A DNA stretch of 64,000 nucleotides from Bacteroidia bacterium (GTDB lineage Bacteria; Bacteroidota; Bacteroidia; J057). A model generated the notes under the pieces. That model was not told the DNA's origin and ran no database searches. It worked only from the letters and a program-made list of their open reading frames with translations. The stretch is from assembly GCA_041391665.1 (NCBI GenBank), contig JAWKNO010000001.1, positions 2,170,001 to 2,234,000 of the forward strand, written 5' to 3'. Positions 34,152 to 43,498 of the stretch are shown one piece after another. The translations under genes and the position numbers were made by a program. Each line of letters opens with the position of its first letter. Position 1 is the stretch's first letter.

Positions 34152-35638
34152 AAAGTATCGGTTACGCTTTGGCGATTTTCTTACCTTTTCTGCTGGCCAG
34201 TTGCACAAAGACGGCAGAAAATCATTTACCCGCCGAATCCTATATCGTCGAAAATATCGTTCTGCCGGAAGGTCTTGAAGGGGAAACCGGGGCACTGGCC
34301 TTTCTGCCTGATGGCCGCCTGGTAACCTGTTTTCTGCGCGGAGAGGTCATGATTTACGATCCGAAAACCGAAAAATGGCAGCTATTTGCCTCTGGTCTTC
34401 ATGAGCCGCTTGGATTATATCTCTTCAGTGAGTCGGAAATGCTCGTGATACAACGCCCCGAACTTACCAGACTGAAAGATACCGACGGCGACGGTCGCGC
34501 CGACCTGTTTGAGACAGTAACTGATGATTTTGGCATGACCGGCAACTACCACGAGTGGAATTACGGCCCGGTTAAGGACGCAGAAGGCAATTTGTTTATT
34601 TCTCTCAACACCGCTTCCGAATACGGGCATGTGATGAAGGAAGTAAGGGGAAAACTCGATACCACCCTTGTCCCCGGCAATCCCAAACAGAAATTTTCCG
34701 CTGTACCTTACCGCGGATGGGTAATGAAATATACCCCTGAAGGCAAACTGATTCCCTATGCCTACGGATTTCGCTCTCCCAGCGGACTGGTAATTGACCC
34801 ATCAGGTAAGCTGTTTGTTACAGATAATCAGGGCGATTGGGTGGGAACCAGCACCCTGTACCATGTGGAAGAAGGGAAATTTTACGGGCATCCGGCCAGT
34901 TTGCTCTGGACAGAAGGCTGGAGCCGTGGTGATCCTTCCAAACTCCCTGTTGCAGAACTGGACAGTATGCGAACCAGAGCCAGCGTATTGTTTCCCCACG
35001 GCATTATGAGTTCCTCCCCGACACAACCCGTAGTCGATGACACCGGCGGTAAGTTTGGTCCATTCGGAGGACAGATGTTTATCGGAGAGATGAACCAGGC
35101 GCGCATAATGCGCGTGATGCTGGAGGAAGTAGGGGGAGCGTTACAAGGCGCATGTCTGCCGTTTATCGATGAGAGAAATTTGCTGAAAGGCAATAACCGA
35201 CTCGCATTTGCGCCCGACGGAAGCCTGTGGGTGGGGCATGCCGCCTATCATTTTGCGGGAGACAAAGGCATTCAGCGGATTGTATTTACTGGAAAACAGC
35301 CAATGGATATTTACAGTATGAACCTAACGACGAAGGGGTTTTCGCTGACCTTCACCCAGGCTTTGAACGACTCGGTTGCTGAAGACCCGACTAATTACAA
35401 AATGAAGCGATATTACTACGATTACCATCTGAAATACGGTTCTGACCAGTACGATGTGCAGGAGGTCAGCGTCGGGCAGGCCACCCTTTCTTCCGAGAGA
35501 ACGGAGGTGAACCTGACCTTACCGGAGGTAAAGGCCGGATATATATATGAACTCACCCTGAAGAATATCCTTTCGGCAACCGGAGATACATTGACCAATA
35601 CGCTGATTTGTTATACGGTCAATCATTTGAAGGAATAA
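34148..35638 (+). CDS. Propeller dehydrogenase-like lipoprotein (PQQ/heme-type family)
   Basis: A 496-residue lipoprotein (lipobox LLASC, Cys19). The body is a beta-propeller of the sugar-dehydrogenase/membrane-bound-dehydrogenase kind: GALAFLPDGRLV, LKDTDGDGRADLFE (Asp-rich calcium-like loop), YGFRSPSGLVIDPSGKLFVTDNQGDWV, KFYGHPASLLWTEG and LAFAPDGSLWVGH. A C-terminal Ig-like region follows from about residue 400. It overlaps the azurin gene by four bases, so the two are translationally coupled and probably form an electron-transfer pair. The substrate is probably a sugar or sugar acid; cofactor identity cannot be read from the sequence. Confidence 0.82.
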   Translation: MKSIGYALAIFLPFLLASCTKTAENHLPAESYIVENIVLPEGLEGETGALAFLPDGRLVTCFLRGEVMIYDPKTEKWQLFASGLHEPLGLYLFSESEMLVIQRPELTRLKDTDGDGRADLFETVTDDFGMTGNYHEWNYGPVKDAEGNLFISLNTASEYGHVMKEVRGKLDTTLVPGNPKQKFSAVPYRGWVMKYTPEGKLIPYAYGFRSPSGLVIDPSGKLFVTDNQGDWVGTSTLYHVEEGKFYGHPASLLWTEGWSRGDPSKLPVAELDSMRTRASVLFPHGIMSSSPTQPVVDDTGGKFGPFGGQMFIGEMNQARIMRVMLEEVGGALQGACLPFIDERNLLKGNNRLAFAPDGSLWVGHAAYHFAGDKGIQRIVFTGKQPMDIYSMNLTTKGFSLTFTQALNDSVAEDPTNYKMKRYYYDYHLKYGSDQYDVQEVSVGQATLSSERTEVNLTLPEVKAGYIYELTLKNILSATGDTLTNTLICYTVNHLKE

Positions 35639-35644
35639 CTTCTT

Positions 35645-36019
35645 CTAGGGCAGATTTTTGTGTTTGGTTATTTTCTTCTGCTCTATGCCAAACTCCGCCA
35701 TCAGGTCAAGACCATAGTTTCTGATCACTTCAACGACTTTTATGGCTTTTTGGCCTCGGTCTGTAATAGAATATTCAACTTTGGGGGGAACAACAGGAAA
35801 TACTTCCCGGTTGATAAATCCTTCCTCCTCCAATTGCCTAAGCTGAGTGGTAAGCATTTTATGCGTGATATGGGGAATATCTTTTTTTAATTCTCCATAC
35901 CGCATCACTCTGTCCTTTAATCGCCATAGAATAGGCATTTTCCACGTCCCGCCAATCCTGTCCATGGCAAATTCTACCGGGTTGTAGTATAGTTTGTTAT
36001 TGTATAAAAATTCGGGCAT
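35645..36019 (-). CDS. HxlR-family winged-helix regulator
   Basis: A 124-residue DNA-binding protein with the HxlR pattern: PVEFAMDRIGGTWKMPILWRL, RYGELKKDIPHITHKMLTTQLRQLEEEGFI and YSITDRGQKA. HxlR proteins often sense reactive aldehydes, quinones or disulfide stress, commonly through a Cys; no conserved N-terminal Cys is visible here. It is divergent from the DJ-1/hydrolase operon across a 122-base spacer containing inverted repeats, so it is probably its regulator. Confidence 0.92.
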   Translation of the reverse strand: MPEFLYNNKLYYNPVEFAMDRIGGTWKMPILWRLKDRVMRYGELKKDIPHITHKMLTTQLRQLEEEGFINREVFPVVPPKVEYSITDRGQKAIKVVEVIRNYGLDLMAEFGIEQKKITKHKNLP

Positions 36020-36042
36020 GGTCTTAATGTATTGATTATGAG

Positions 36043-36066
36043 GATACTTTCTTAAAAGTGTGTATC
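36043..36066. promoter_or_regulatory. Candidate HxlR operator
   Basis: The spacer between the divergent genes contains nested inverted repeats: gatac (36043-36047) with gtatc (36062-36066), and acttt (36046-36050) with aaagt (36055-36059). Location between an HxlR gene and its likely target operon and the palindromic form suit an HxlR dimer site. There is no experimental or comparative support here. Confidence 0.4.
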
Positions 36067-36141
36067 GCTCAAATTGGTAAGTATATTGTTGCAGGCAGTA
36101 TTCCTGTTGAAATTTGCTATACCAAATAAATAAATTATATC

Positions 36142-37653
36142 ATGACCAGAAAATTTTTAACAACCATTCTTCTTCTACTCATAAGTATCACATCTTATGC
36201 ACAACATAATGCCGGCAACAACGGCAAGGTTTTATTAATCGCCTCCAACCCCGCGGTCAGCGAACAGACCGGATGGCCGATAGGCGTATGGGCAGCAGAA
36301 GTCATTCATCCTTACTGGGAGTTTTCTCTTGCCGGTTATACCGTAGAAATCGCCAGTCCTCATGGCGGCGAAGTCAAGATCGATGCGTTTAGCGATCCGG
36401 AAGATGCCAGTCAATACGCGGCCTGGGATTACCTCTCGCTGGGATTTTTGAAAGATTCTGCAAAAGCTGCTTTGCTGAAAAATACGCTCAAATTGTCGGA
36501 GGTAAATCCCGATGATTACAAGGCCATAATGGTATGCGGCGGGCAAGGCCCCATGTACACGTTTATTGACAATGCCGAGCTTCATAAGTTTTTCGTTGAT
36601 TTTTATCAGACCGGTAAACCTACCGGGGCTATTTGTCACGGAACCTGTATTCTTCTGAAAGCCAAACTCCCCAATGGTAAATATCTGGTGGAGGGAAAAA
36701 AATGGACAGGTTTCGCCAATAGCGAAGAAAATTATGCAGATGCATACGTCGGCCTTCAAATTCAGCCCTTTCGTATTGAAGACCTGGCGCGTAAAATGCC
36801 CAATAGCCAGTTTTCAGTCGCTCCTATGTTTGAGTCTTATGCAGTTGCAGATGGAAACCTGATCACCGGGCAGCAGCAAAACTCCGGCTCAGAAGCTGCC
36901 AAGCTGATTATCGAAGAATTGGAGAAAGACAAAAAACGCTATCCTACCTATGTCCTCGTTCATGGCGCGTGGAGTGATGAAAGTGCCTGGGGTTTTGTGC
37001 GCAACGATCTGGCTAAAAATGCCAATGTCGTGGTGGTGAACCTTCCTGCCCACGGTGCAGATAATACTTATGGGGCCGGTATTGGCTTAAACGACTACGT
37101 AAAAACCGTATCCGACGCGATCAACCAACAGTCGGGAAAAGTAATTCTGGTCGGACATTCCATGGCCGGACAGATCATTTCTCAGGTAGCTGAAAATATG
37201 CCCGAAAAAATTGACAAGCTTATATATGTAGCTGCTTATCTGCCTAAAAATGGAGAGGATATTACTACGCTTGCCAAAAAAGACAATACCAGCAAAACCG
37301 GCCCTGCGCTGGAGTTTAATGCCGACTATTCGCTGGCAACCATCAAAAAGGAAGTGGTTCATGACCACATCTGCGCCGATTGTCCTGACTATATGAAAGA
37401 TGTGCTGGTCAAATACCACCGCGCAGAACCAGTAAAAGCCTTAAATGACAAAGCCACTTTGTCAAAAGCATTTGCCAGTGTCCCCAAATACTATATTTCG
37501 ACCACTAAAGATGAAGTGGTGCCTTATACCCTTCAGCAGCAAATGATCAAGGACAACGGAACCATTAAAAAAGTATATGAATTGCCTACTTCACATCTGC
37601 CTTTTGTTGTCATGCCGGGAGAATTTTTAAACATTTTGACCAGCATTAAATAG
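36142..37653 (+). CDS. DJ-1/PfpI - alpha/beta hydrolase fusion, secreted
   Basis: A 503-residue two-enzyme fusion with a signal peptide (residues 1-20, TSYA). The N-terminal half (about 28-262) is a DJ-1/PfpI (Hsp31/HchA-like) domain with the nucleophile elbow GAICHG: Cys165 and His166. The C-terminal half (about 268-503) is an alpha/beta hydrolase with VHGAW, nucleophile Ser340 in VGHSMAG, an acid near 457 and His485. DJ-1-like domains are linked to glyoxal and glycation detoxification, and this hydrolase type to small esters. First of three genes in an operon and next to an HxlR regulator, so an electrophile or aldehyde stress role is likely. Confidence 0.88.
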   Translation: MTRKFLTTILLLLISITSYAQHNAGNNGKVLLIASNPAVSEQTGWPIGVWAAEVIHPYWEFSLAGYTVEIASPHGGEVKIDAFSDPEDASQYAAWDYLSLGFLKDSAKAALLKNTLKLSEVNPDDYKAIMVCGGQGPMYTFIDNAELHKFFVDFYQTGKPTGAICHGTCILLKAKLPNGKYLVEGKKWTGFANSEENYADAYVGLQIQPFRIEDLARKMPNSQFSVAPMFESYAVADGNLITGQQQNSGSEAAKLIIEELEKDKKRYPTYVLVHGAWSDESAWGFVRNDLAKNANVVVVNLPAHGADNTYGAGIGLNDYVKTVSDAINQQSGKVILVGHSMAGQIISQVAENMPEKIDKLIYVAAYLPKNGEDITTLAKKDNTSKTGPALEFNADYSLATIKKEVVHDHICADCPDYMKDVLVKYHRAEPVKALNDKATLSKAFASVPKYYISTTKDEVVPYTLQQQMIKDNGTIKKVYELPTSHLPFVVMPGEFLNILTSIK

Positions 37654-37654
37654 G

Positions 37655-38428
37655 ATGAAAAAAACAATCATTATGATCATTATGCTTTTGTTGAGTCTGG
37701 GTAAAATTTTTGCCCAGCTCAATGAAAGTGATACTCTCCGCTTTCAATTGCGGGCAAGCCTTTCCGGCAATTATCAACAGGGAAATGTAGTGTATTTTGC
37801 CTTAAGGAGTAAACTCGACCTGACGTTTGCACCTTACAAAAAGTGGGTGCTTAAATCGCAGAATAACAGCCTCTATCAGGCATTTTTTTCTCAGAAGGCA
37901 GACAACGATATTTTCAGCCGTAACTTTCTGTACTACAATCCCCGGGGCAGAATATATCCTTTTGCCATTGCTTATGTCTCCTCAAATTTTCGCAGAAAAA
38001 TCAATAACCGCTATTTTGCCGGCGCAGGTGCTACCTGGCAGGCGGTCAATACAAAAAATCATGTATTGAAGTTTTCTGCAAGTGCCGTGTATGAAGCCAC
38101 AAAGTTTAATGCAGACACCTACAATTATGATGAATACAACGGTAATAGTAATATAAATCTTTGGCGGGGTACGTTATACCTTGCCGGTCAGCATTATCTT
38201 TTTGAAAGGCAGATTCGCCTCTTCTATGATGCCTATTGGCAACCGTCTTTTGACAATGCAGACAACTACCGCACACAGGCGGATGCAGGAATGGATTTTC
38301 CCGTTTGGAAGGGCGTTTCAATGAGTATTTTGTATACATTGACTCATGAGCATGTAGTCGCTCAGAACATAAAACAGGAAGATAAAATTTTATCCTTTGG
38401 TTTAGCATATAATTTTAAACGAAAATGA
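37655..38428 (+). CDS. Outer-membrane beta-barrel (DUF481-like)
   Basis: A 257-residue protein with a signal peptide (ending FAQ at about residue 21) and alternating strands that end in ILSFGLAYNFKRK. The LRASLSGNYQQGNVVYF start and repeated YxxNxxLY-type strands resemble DUF481 barrels. The start codon comes one base after the fusion-gene stop and its end overlaps the next start by four bases, so it belongs firmly to this operon. It may be a pore for the substrate of the other enzymes. Confidence 0.72.
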   Translation: MKKTIIMIIMLLLSLGKIFAQLNESDTLRFQLRASLSGNYQQGNVVYFALRSKLDLTFAPYKKWVLKSQNNSLYQAFFSQKADNDIFSRNFLYYNPRGRIYPFAIAYVSSNFRRKINNRYFAGAGATWQAVNTKNHVLKFSASAVYEATKFNADTYNYDEYNGNSNINLWRGTLYLAGQHYLFERQIRLFYDAYWQPSFDNADNYRTQADAGMDFPVWKGVSMSILYTLTHEHVVAQNIKQEDKILSFGLAYNFKRK

Positions 38429-39042
38429 ATATCACAATCATCGGTTCGGGCAATGTAGGTACAGCTTTGGGTAAAGGATGGCTGAAGGCCGGGCATGCAG
38501 TTGTTTTTGGTGTGAGAAATCCTGAATCACCTAAAACGCAAAAAGCGATGACGCTTATCTCCGACGCGAGTATTAAGACGATTGCGGAATCAGTCATTGA
38601 TGCAGAAGTAATCGTGATTACTACGCCTCCCGAAGCAGTACTGGCACTTATTCCCCAACTGGGAGATATCTCGGGAAAAGTAATCATTGATACCACAAAC
38701 GCTATCCGTACCAAACCCGAACCTTATCCCACCGCTTTCCATGCGATCAGAGAGCTCGCCAAAACCGACAATATCGTAAAGTGTTTCAACTCAACGGGTT
38801 TTGAGAATATGCTAAACCCGGTGTATAATGGCGTCGGGATAGATATGTTTGCCGCCGGTAGCAATACGAATGCAAAACGAGTCGCAGAAAAACTGGCGAA
38901 AGATATTGGTTTTGAAACCTGTTATGATTTTGGCGGTGATGATAAAGTAGAGCTGCTCGAAAAACTGGCGCTGAGCTGGATCAATCTCGCCATTATGCAG
39001 GGCCATGGCAGAGGGCTGGCATTTAAGCTGGTGAAGAGGTGA
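38425..39042 (+). CDS. F420-reductase-like NAD(P)-binding oxidoreductase
   Basis: A 205-residue protein with the Rossmann start ITIIGSGNVGTALGKGW and the pattern of NADPH:F420 oxidoreductase-like (COG2085) proteins: FGVRNPESPK, VIVITTPPEAVLALI and VKCFNSTGFENM. In Bacteroidota this family does not use F420 and usually has an NADPH-dependent role on an unknown substrate. Starts within the ATGA overlap of the barrel gene; last gene of the HxlR-linked operon. Confidence 0.85.
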   Translation: MNITIIGSGNVGTALGKGWLKAGHAVVFGVRNPESPKTQKAMTLISDASIKTIAESVIDAEVIVITTPPEAVLALIPQLGDISGKVIIDTTNAIRTKPEPYPTAFHAIRELAKTDNIVKCFNSTGFENMLNPVYNGVGIDMFAAGSNTNAKRVAEKLAKDIGFETCYDFGGDDKVELLEKLALSWINLAIMQGHGRGLAFKLVKR

Positions 39043-39119
39043 GGGAAATTTTAGGGTAATATTGCAGCCGTCTGTAATAATTTATGTCAACCCATCGAAT
39101 TCTTAAAAAAAGGAGCCAC

Positions 39120-39989
39120 ATGAAAATCACCCTCTCAGCCCTGTTCATTTTTCTGATTTTCCTTGCAGGATGTAAGGATGTACCCCCTGTTGCTCCTGTA
39201 GAGGAACCTGCTTTTGATATGTCAGTAGTAGGGGATTATCTTCTGTATGATAAAATGGTTGATTTTCCTCAGGGATTTATTTGCAGCGACCCTTATGCCA
39301 TAGAAATCAGTAAGGTAAATGATACCTCCATTGCTTTTAAGGACCCGACAAATACCTATACACTGGCGTTTAAATCGGAATCGGAAAATACATTTACCTT
39401 TAGTTTTCTGGATATTTTTCCAGGCTCTACTTTTGGAAGGCAATATACGCTTATCCATTATCCATGTGCCGACTCTATTTATTTTTCCTCAACGGAGACT
39501 TATTCCGGAAAAGGAACAGTTGGTTATGGTAAAAAAGTAAATGGAAAAAGCTGCCCCGTTAGCACTGTTTCAGGTTTTGATCCGCTGCGGTGCGACCAGG
39601 GGCAGGGAAATGCATATTGTTATAGCTCCGCCAACACGAAGATTAACCTGAATTTTGGTGCCATCGGGGAAATGCTATATCTCTCCGCAGATTCTTCTAC
39701 TCAGACTGTAAAGTTCGGTATTCCCTACAAATTGGAGATTACAGTTCCTTCCGATTCTTCTTTGAAAGTTTTGGCGGGTGATTATCGGATCGGGCAACCA
39801 TCCGCAGGTGAAAAACCTGTAAAGGAAATATTTATCAGCGATAATGCTTTATTCAGCGTGTTTCTCGAAGACTTTCAGTCTGGAAATATGAACATTAGCA
39901 AATCCGGGGAGACTTACACAATTTCATTTGATTTTTCCTGCAATGAGAGGTCCCACTGGACCGGATATTACCAGGGTTTAATAAAATAA
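39120..39989 (+). CDS. Lipoprotein of unknown function
   Basis: About 289 residues with a lipobox FLAGC (Cys17). The ATG at 39120 follows aaggag by five bases, an unusually good Shine-Dalgarno for this phylum; an ATG at 39084 lacks it. I recognise no family. The mature part contains four or more Cys (near SCPVS, LRCDQG, YCYSS, FSCNE), so disulfides are likely, and it is beta-strand rich. Standing alone, convergent with the TolC gene. Confidence 0.75.
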   Translation: MKITLSALFIFLIFLAGCKDVPPVAPVEEPAFDMSVVGDYLLYDKMVDFPQGFICSDPYAIEISKVNDTSIAFKDPTNTYTLAFKSESENTFTFSFLDIFPGSTFGRQYTLIHYPCADSIYFSSTETYSGKGTVGYGKKVNGKSCPVSTVSGFDPLRCDQGQGNAYCYSSANTKINLNFGAIGEMLYLSADSSTQTVKFGIPYKLEITVPSDSSLKVLAGDYRIGQPSAGEKPVKEIFISDNALFSVFLEDFQSGNMNISKSGETYTISFDFSCNERSHWTGYYQGLIK

Positions 39990-39999
39990 AAGGCAGGCT

Positions 40000-41346
40000 T
40001 TATTCCCCTTTTATCTTATTTGTCAGCAGATTCAACTGCCCCGAGGATTTTGCTTTTTCCAGTTTTTTCTGCAATAATTCTGCTTTTTGCTGGTTGAGGT
40101 TGCCGGTTTCTTTTTGAAGGTCAAGCTCCTGGCTGTTCAGATCATAGGCATTGATCTGGCCTTCCTGAAACCGATCTTGCAGGATCTGAATATTTTCTTC
40201 CATCAGGCCGATATTTTCTCCCGACATTTCAATTTGCGTATTCAGATACATGATGTCCTGAGATAACTGAAGGATATTCTGGTTCAGTTGGTTTTTCTGC
40301 TCCTCTATCCGATACCTGATTCCTTCAGACTGAGTGGCAAACTGAGAGATACGGTTGGGGGTATTTTCGCTGATGAGAATGGGAATTTTCACCGAAAGGC
40401 CAACATAACTATTCCCATACCAGCTATTGCTCTGAAAAGGGGAGAAGCTATCGGAAAATTGATTGGCGCCCAGAAATCCCTGCAAACCTACGGTTGGTAT
40501 ATATTTTTTCTTTTCGTTTTTCATCTGTAACCGAGCCAATCCTCCCTGGTAGTGCAATTGTCTGATCGAAGGAATAGAATCCATCTCCAATTCCGGAGAC
40601 AGGTCAAACAGACCCGGTGTTTCAAAAGGACCAAAATCAAAAGCAGATTCAAAAACCGTAGTGAGCGGCAGGCCTGTGAGAAAACTAAGGTATATCTGTT
40701 CTTTTACCTTTTCAGATTCTGCCTGCCGAAGTTGGGCCAGGGTGTTATGATGATTTAACAGTGCTTTATTTAGTTCTGTTTTCAGCACTTTCCCTTCTTC
40801 AAATCGCGCTTTGATAAGTTCCCACGACCTGAAAGTCCTGGCCGTATCGATTACCGCATTCTGCTGCTGAATACTGCGGAGATATACAGCCGAGAATGTT
40901 TTCATCACCTCATAGATCAGTTCCTCCGAAGCGATTTGAAGGTCCGCATTTTTGATTCGTTCATTGATTCTGCTTTCTTCGATTCGGCTTTTCACAGAGG
41001 CATCAATGATGGGCTGATATACAGATATCCCTGCATTTTGCTGCCAGGCGGTACCAAATTTTATCGCACGGGTTTCGTCAGTGGGGATCGGGGCAAATTC
41101 TCCGACTGGAATAATCTGACTGGGAATAATGGGGTTATACCTGTATTCGTAAGAAAGAGAAACTTGCGGCAGATACTTTGCGAGCAGCTCCTGGCTTTGC
41201 AAACCGGCAATCGTATTTTCTGTCCTGATTGCCTGTATATCTGCTTTATTATTGAGGGCTGCATCTATACAATCTGTCAGACTGAGCGTTTGGGCAAATG
41301 AATTTACCGAAAAAAGAATCGGTAAAATGAATAATAACTTTTTCAT
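40000..41346 (-). CDS. TolC-family outer-membrane efflux protein
   Basis: A 448-residue protein with a signal peptide (ending SFAQ) and the TolC pattern: SLTDCIDAALNNKADI at the start, long heptad-rich helices and PQVSLSYEYRYNP between them. It forms the outer-membrane channel of a tripartite exporter. Last gene of the operon of ATPase, adaptor and permease, 17 bases after the permease. Confidence 0.92.
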   Translation of the reverse strand: MKKLLFILPILFSVNSFAQTLSLTDCIDAALNNKADIQAIRTENTIAGLQSQELLAKYLPQVSLSYEYRYNPIIPSQIIPVGEFAPIPTDETRAIKFGTAWQQNAGISVYQPIIDASVKSRIEESRINERIKNADLQIASEELIYEVMKTFSAVYLRSIQQQNAVIDTARTFRSWELIKARFEEGKVLKTELNKALLNHHNTLAQLRQAESEKVKEQIYLSFLTGLPLTTVFESAFDFGPFETPGLFDLSPELEMDSIPSIRQLHYQGGLARLQMKNEKKKYIPTVGLQGFLGANQFSDSFSPFQSNSWYGNSYVGLSVKIPILISENTPNRISQFATQSEGIRYRIEEQKNQLNQNILQLSQDIMYLNTQIEMSGENIGLMEENIQILQDRFQEGQINAYDLNSQELDLQKETGNLNQQKAELLQKKLEKAKSSGQLNLLTNKIKGE

Positions 41347-41363
41347 TATTCTGGTTTTTGTTT

Positions 41364-42500
41364 TTATCTGAATACGGATGCGGGTTCTACGCCATTGATT
41401 TTCCGAATAGCAAACAGAGAACCGCCCACGGATATAAAAAGAGTAATCAAAAACAGGCCGGCAAGTTCTGCGGCAGAGAAGGTGATGACCAGTCCGGCGC
41501 CGGAAACTCCCTTTCGGAAACCTTCCAGCAGGAGCCAGGCCAGCAGAAAACCTACCAGTGCAAACAACAACGACTGGGTCAGAATCAGCTTCCTCACATA
41601 GCCGTCTGTTGCTCCTATGGCTTTGAGCGTGCCATAGTCCTTGATTCTGTCAAGTGCAGATGAGTATAGTGTGAGGCCGATGATAAAAAAACCGCTGATG
41701 ATGGCAAACACAACGAGGGAACCGACGCTGGTACCGATATTGGAAGAAATCGTAATAAAGCGAATGGTTGTATTTTTCAATTCCTGCGAATCCCAGGCCT
41801 TTACTCCATAAATGGCATTGTTGATATTGCTGACCACCGTTGCAATTTCATATCCGGGCTTGACACTCACCGCGATGGCGTTGATTTTTGAATCGGGATA
41901 ATTGGCAAAATACCGGGCTTTGGAAATGGTGGTGTAAAAAAACGATCCGGCAAACCCCCGGGCATTTTTGGTTTGTACTTTGATAAAGGCACTTTTTCCG
42001 TTGATTTCCACACGGGTGCCAATATCTACGGGATTGTTGAAAATGGATTCATCGTAAAATTCTGCCGTGACAGCACCCTCTTCGTTCAGCGACATGAGAT
42101 TGCCTTCGTTGATCCGGTCGGGTCTGGGGCCTGCTACAAATACGGGGGACTCGCTGCCAATCAGAAGGATGGGAGCAGTTTTTCCGTTGGAAAACTTTAC
42201 CGATGCGCCTGCTGCAATGACCGGGTAGGTGGTTTCGACACCTTCAATGCTACGGATTTCCCTGACCAGTCGTTCGTCGAGCATGGCGAGTTCGTTGGCA
42301 TTTTGGGTAATATTGTCCACAACCCAGATCTGCCCAATCTCCTGCCGGGAATTGTCAATCAGTCCACCCATCAGGTTGGTCAGAAAGCCGAGAATACCCA
42401 GCTGCTGCCCGATCAAAAATATACTAATGACAATGCCTGTGATGATGCCTATGCTTTTGGCCCTGTCAAATTTCATAAACTTAAATGCGATGCGTATCAT
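41364..42500 (-). CDS. DevC/MacB-like ABC transporter permease
   Basis: A 378-residue FtsX-family permease with one N-terminal membrane helix (about 17-39), a large periplasmic domain (about 45-250) and three C-terminal helices. The segment YSSALDRIKDYGTLKAIGATDGYVRKLILTQSL is the conserved FtsX coupling region. This is the type VII ABC topology, which works as a mechanical pump for TolC export. The start lies 10 bases after the adaptor gene. Confidence 0.9.
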   Translation of the reverse strand: MIRIAFKFMKFDRAKSIGIITGIVISIFLIGQQLGILGFLTNLMGGLIDNSRQEIGQIWVVDNITQNANELAMLDERLVREIRSIEGVETTYPVIAAGASVKFSNGKTAPILLIGSESPVFVAGPRPDRINEGNLMSLNEEGAVTAEFYDESIFNNPVDIGTRVEINGKSAFIKVQTKNARGFAGSFFYTTISKARYFANYPDSKINAIAVSVKPGYEIATVVSNINNAIYGVKAWDSQELKNTTIRFITISSNIGTSVGSLVVFAIISGFFIIGLTLYSSALDRIKDYGTLKAIGATDGYVRKLILTQSLLFALVGFLLAWLLLEGFRKGVSGAGLVITFSAAELAGLFLITLFISVGGSLFAIRKINGVEPASVFR

Positions 42501-42510
42501 ATTTCGGTTG

Positions 42511-43467
42511 TTAAAGTTTTATTACGCATTCTACTTTTGCATTCAGAATCAGTTCTGCGTTTCCATCAAGCGTAATATGTATCTCCCGCACCCGACGGTC
42601 TTCCTGGTCGTTGGCTCTTTCGGAGAAAAGCGATTTTTTCTTAAGATAAGGCGAAAGAAAAGTGATTTTTCCGGTGGCAATGGTCTGCGCACTTCCCACA
42701 ATACGTATGTCAACTGGTTGACCTGTTTTCACTTTGTCTGAGAAGAGTTCATCTACCTCTGCCCGAATGATTTTATTTCCCTCAGGTGCGATATCCGCAT
42801 AATTTTCATATTGATTGAGTGCCGCACCGGTTTTTACCAGCATATCCAGAATTACCCCGTTGTAGGGAGAACGGAGGATCTTTTTTCGGGCTTCCAGCTC
42901 GTAGATCTTGAGCTGCTCGTATAACTCGCTTAGCTTGTTTTGGGAAAGCTGAATGGCGAGTTTTCCCTTTTTGAGATTTGCTTCGAGGGTTTCAACTTCC
43001 GTTTTTAGGTCGTCAGCAAACTGAGTGGTTTCCGCACCTTTCTGGACGAGATTTTGGGCGGAAAGTAAATGCCTCTTTTTATCTGCCAGCTGTATTTCCG
43101 TTTCATTGACAGAGGCTTTATCGAGTTCGATCTGCGTTTGCTGGGTTTTTATCTGAGTTTTAAACTGGGTGATTTTCAATTGCTCTATATCGTCGTCGAG
43201 TCTGAGCAAAGGCTCTCCTTCTTTCACCATGTCTCCGTCATCTTTAAAAATCTCACTGATGACGCCTCCGGAAGTAGCCGATAGACTGACAATTCCGTTT
43301 TGGGGCTCTGCTTTTCCGATGGCGACAATCTGCTCGGGGGCAGGCGGTATCACGATTGTGCCGTCCTGAACCTGTACTGCACCTGTTGTTTTTTCTTCCT
43401 CCTGCTTATCAGCACCGCAGCCAGACAGCAGAAGTAGGACAATGAATGAATAGGCGAATGATTTCAT
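42511..43467 (-). CDS. HlyD/RND-type periplasmic adaptor lipoprotein
   Basis: About 318 residues. The ATG at 43467 starts a lipoprotein signal (LLLLSGC, Cys about 17), so I prefer it to an upstream in-frame start at 43572 that would overlap the ATPase gene. Residues about 60-230 hold a lipoyl/hairpin with heptads (QTQIELDKASVNETEIQLADKK), then beta-barrel segments (LRSPYNGVILDML; FSDKVKTGQPVDI). It links the permease to TolC. The gene order ATPase-adaptor-permease-TolC resembles the DevBCA export system. Confidence 0.88.
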   Translation of the reverse strand: MKSFAYSFIVLLLLSGCGADKQEEEKTTGAVQVQDGTIVIPPAPEQIVAIGKAEPQNGIVSLSATSGGVISEIFKDDGDMVKEGEPLLRLDDDIEQLKITQFKTQIKTQQTQIELDKASVNETEIQLADKKRHLLSAQNLVQKGAETTQFADDLKTEVETLEANLKKGKLAIQLSQNKLSELYEQLKIYELEARKKILRSPYNGVILDMLVKTGAALNQYENYADIAPEGNKIIRAEVDELFSDKVKTGQPVDIRIVGSAQTIATGKITFLSPYLKKKSLFSERANDQEDRRVREIHITLDGNAELILNAKVECVIKL

Positions 43468-43498
43468 TGTGTATATAAGTTTGATTCTGAATAAATTT

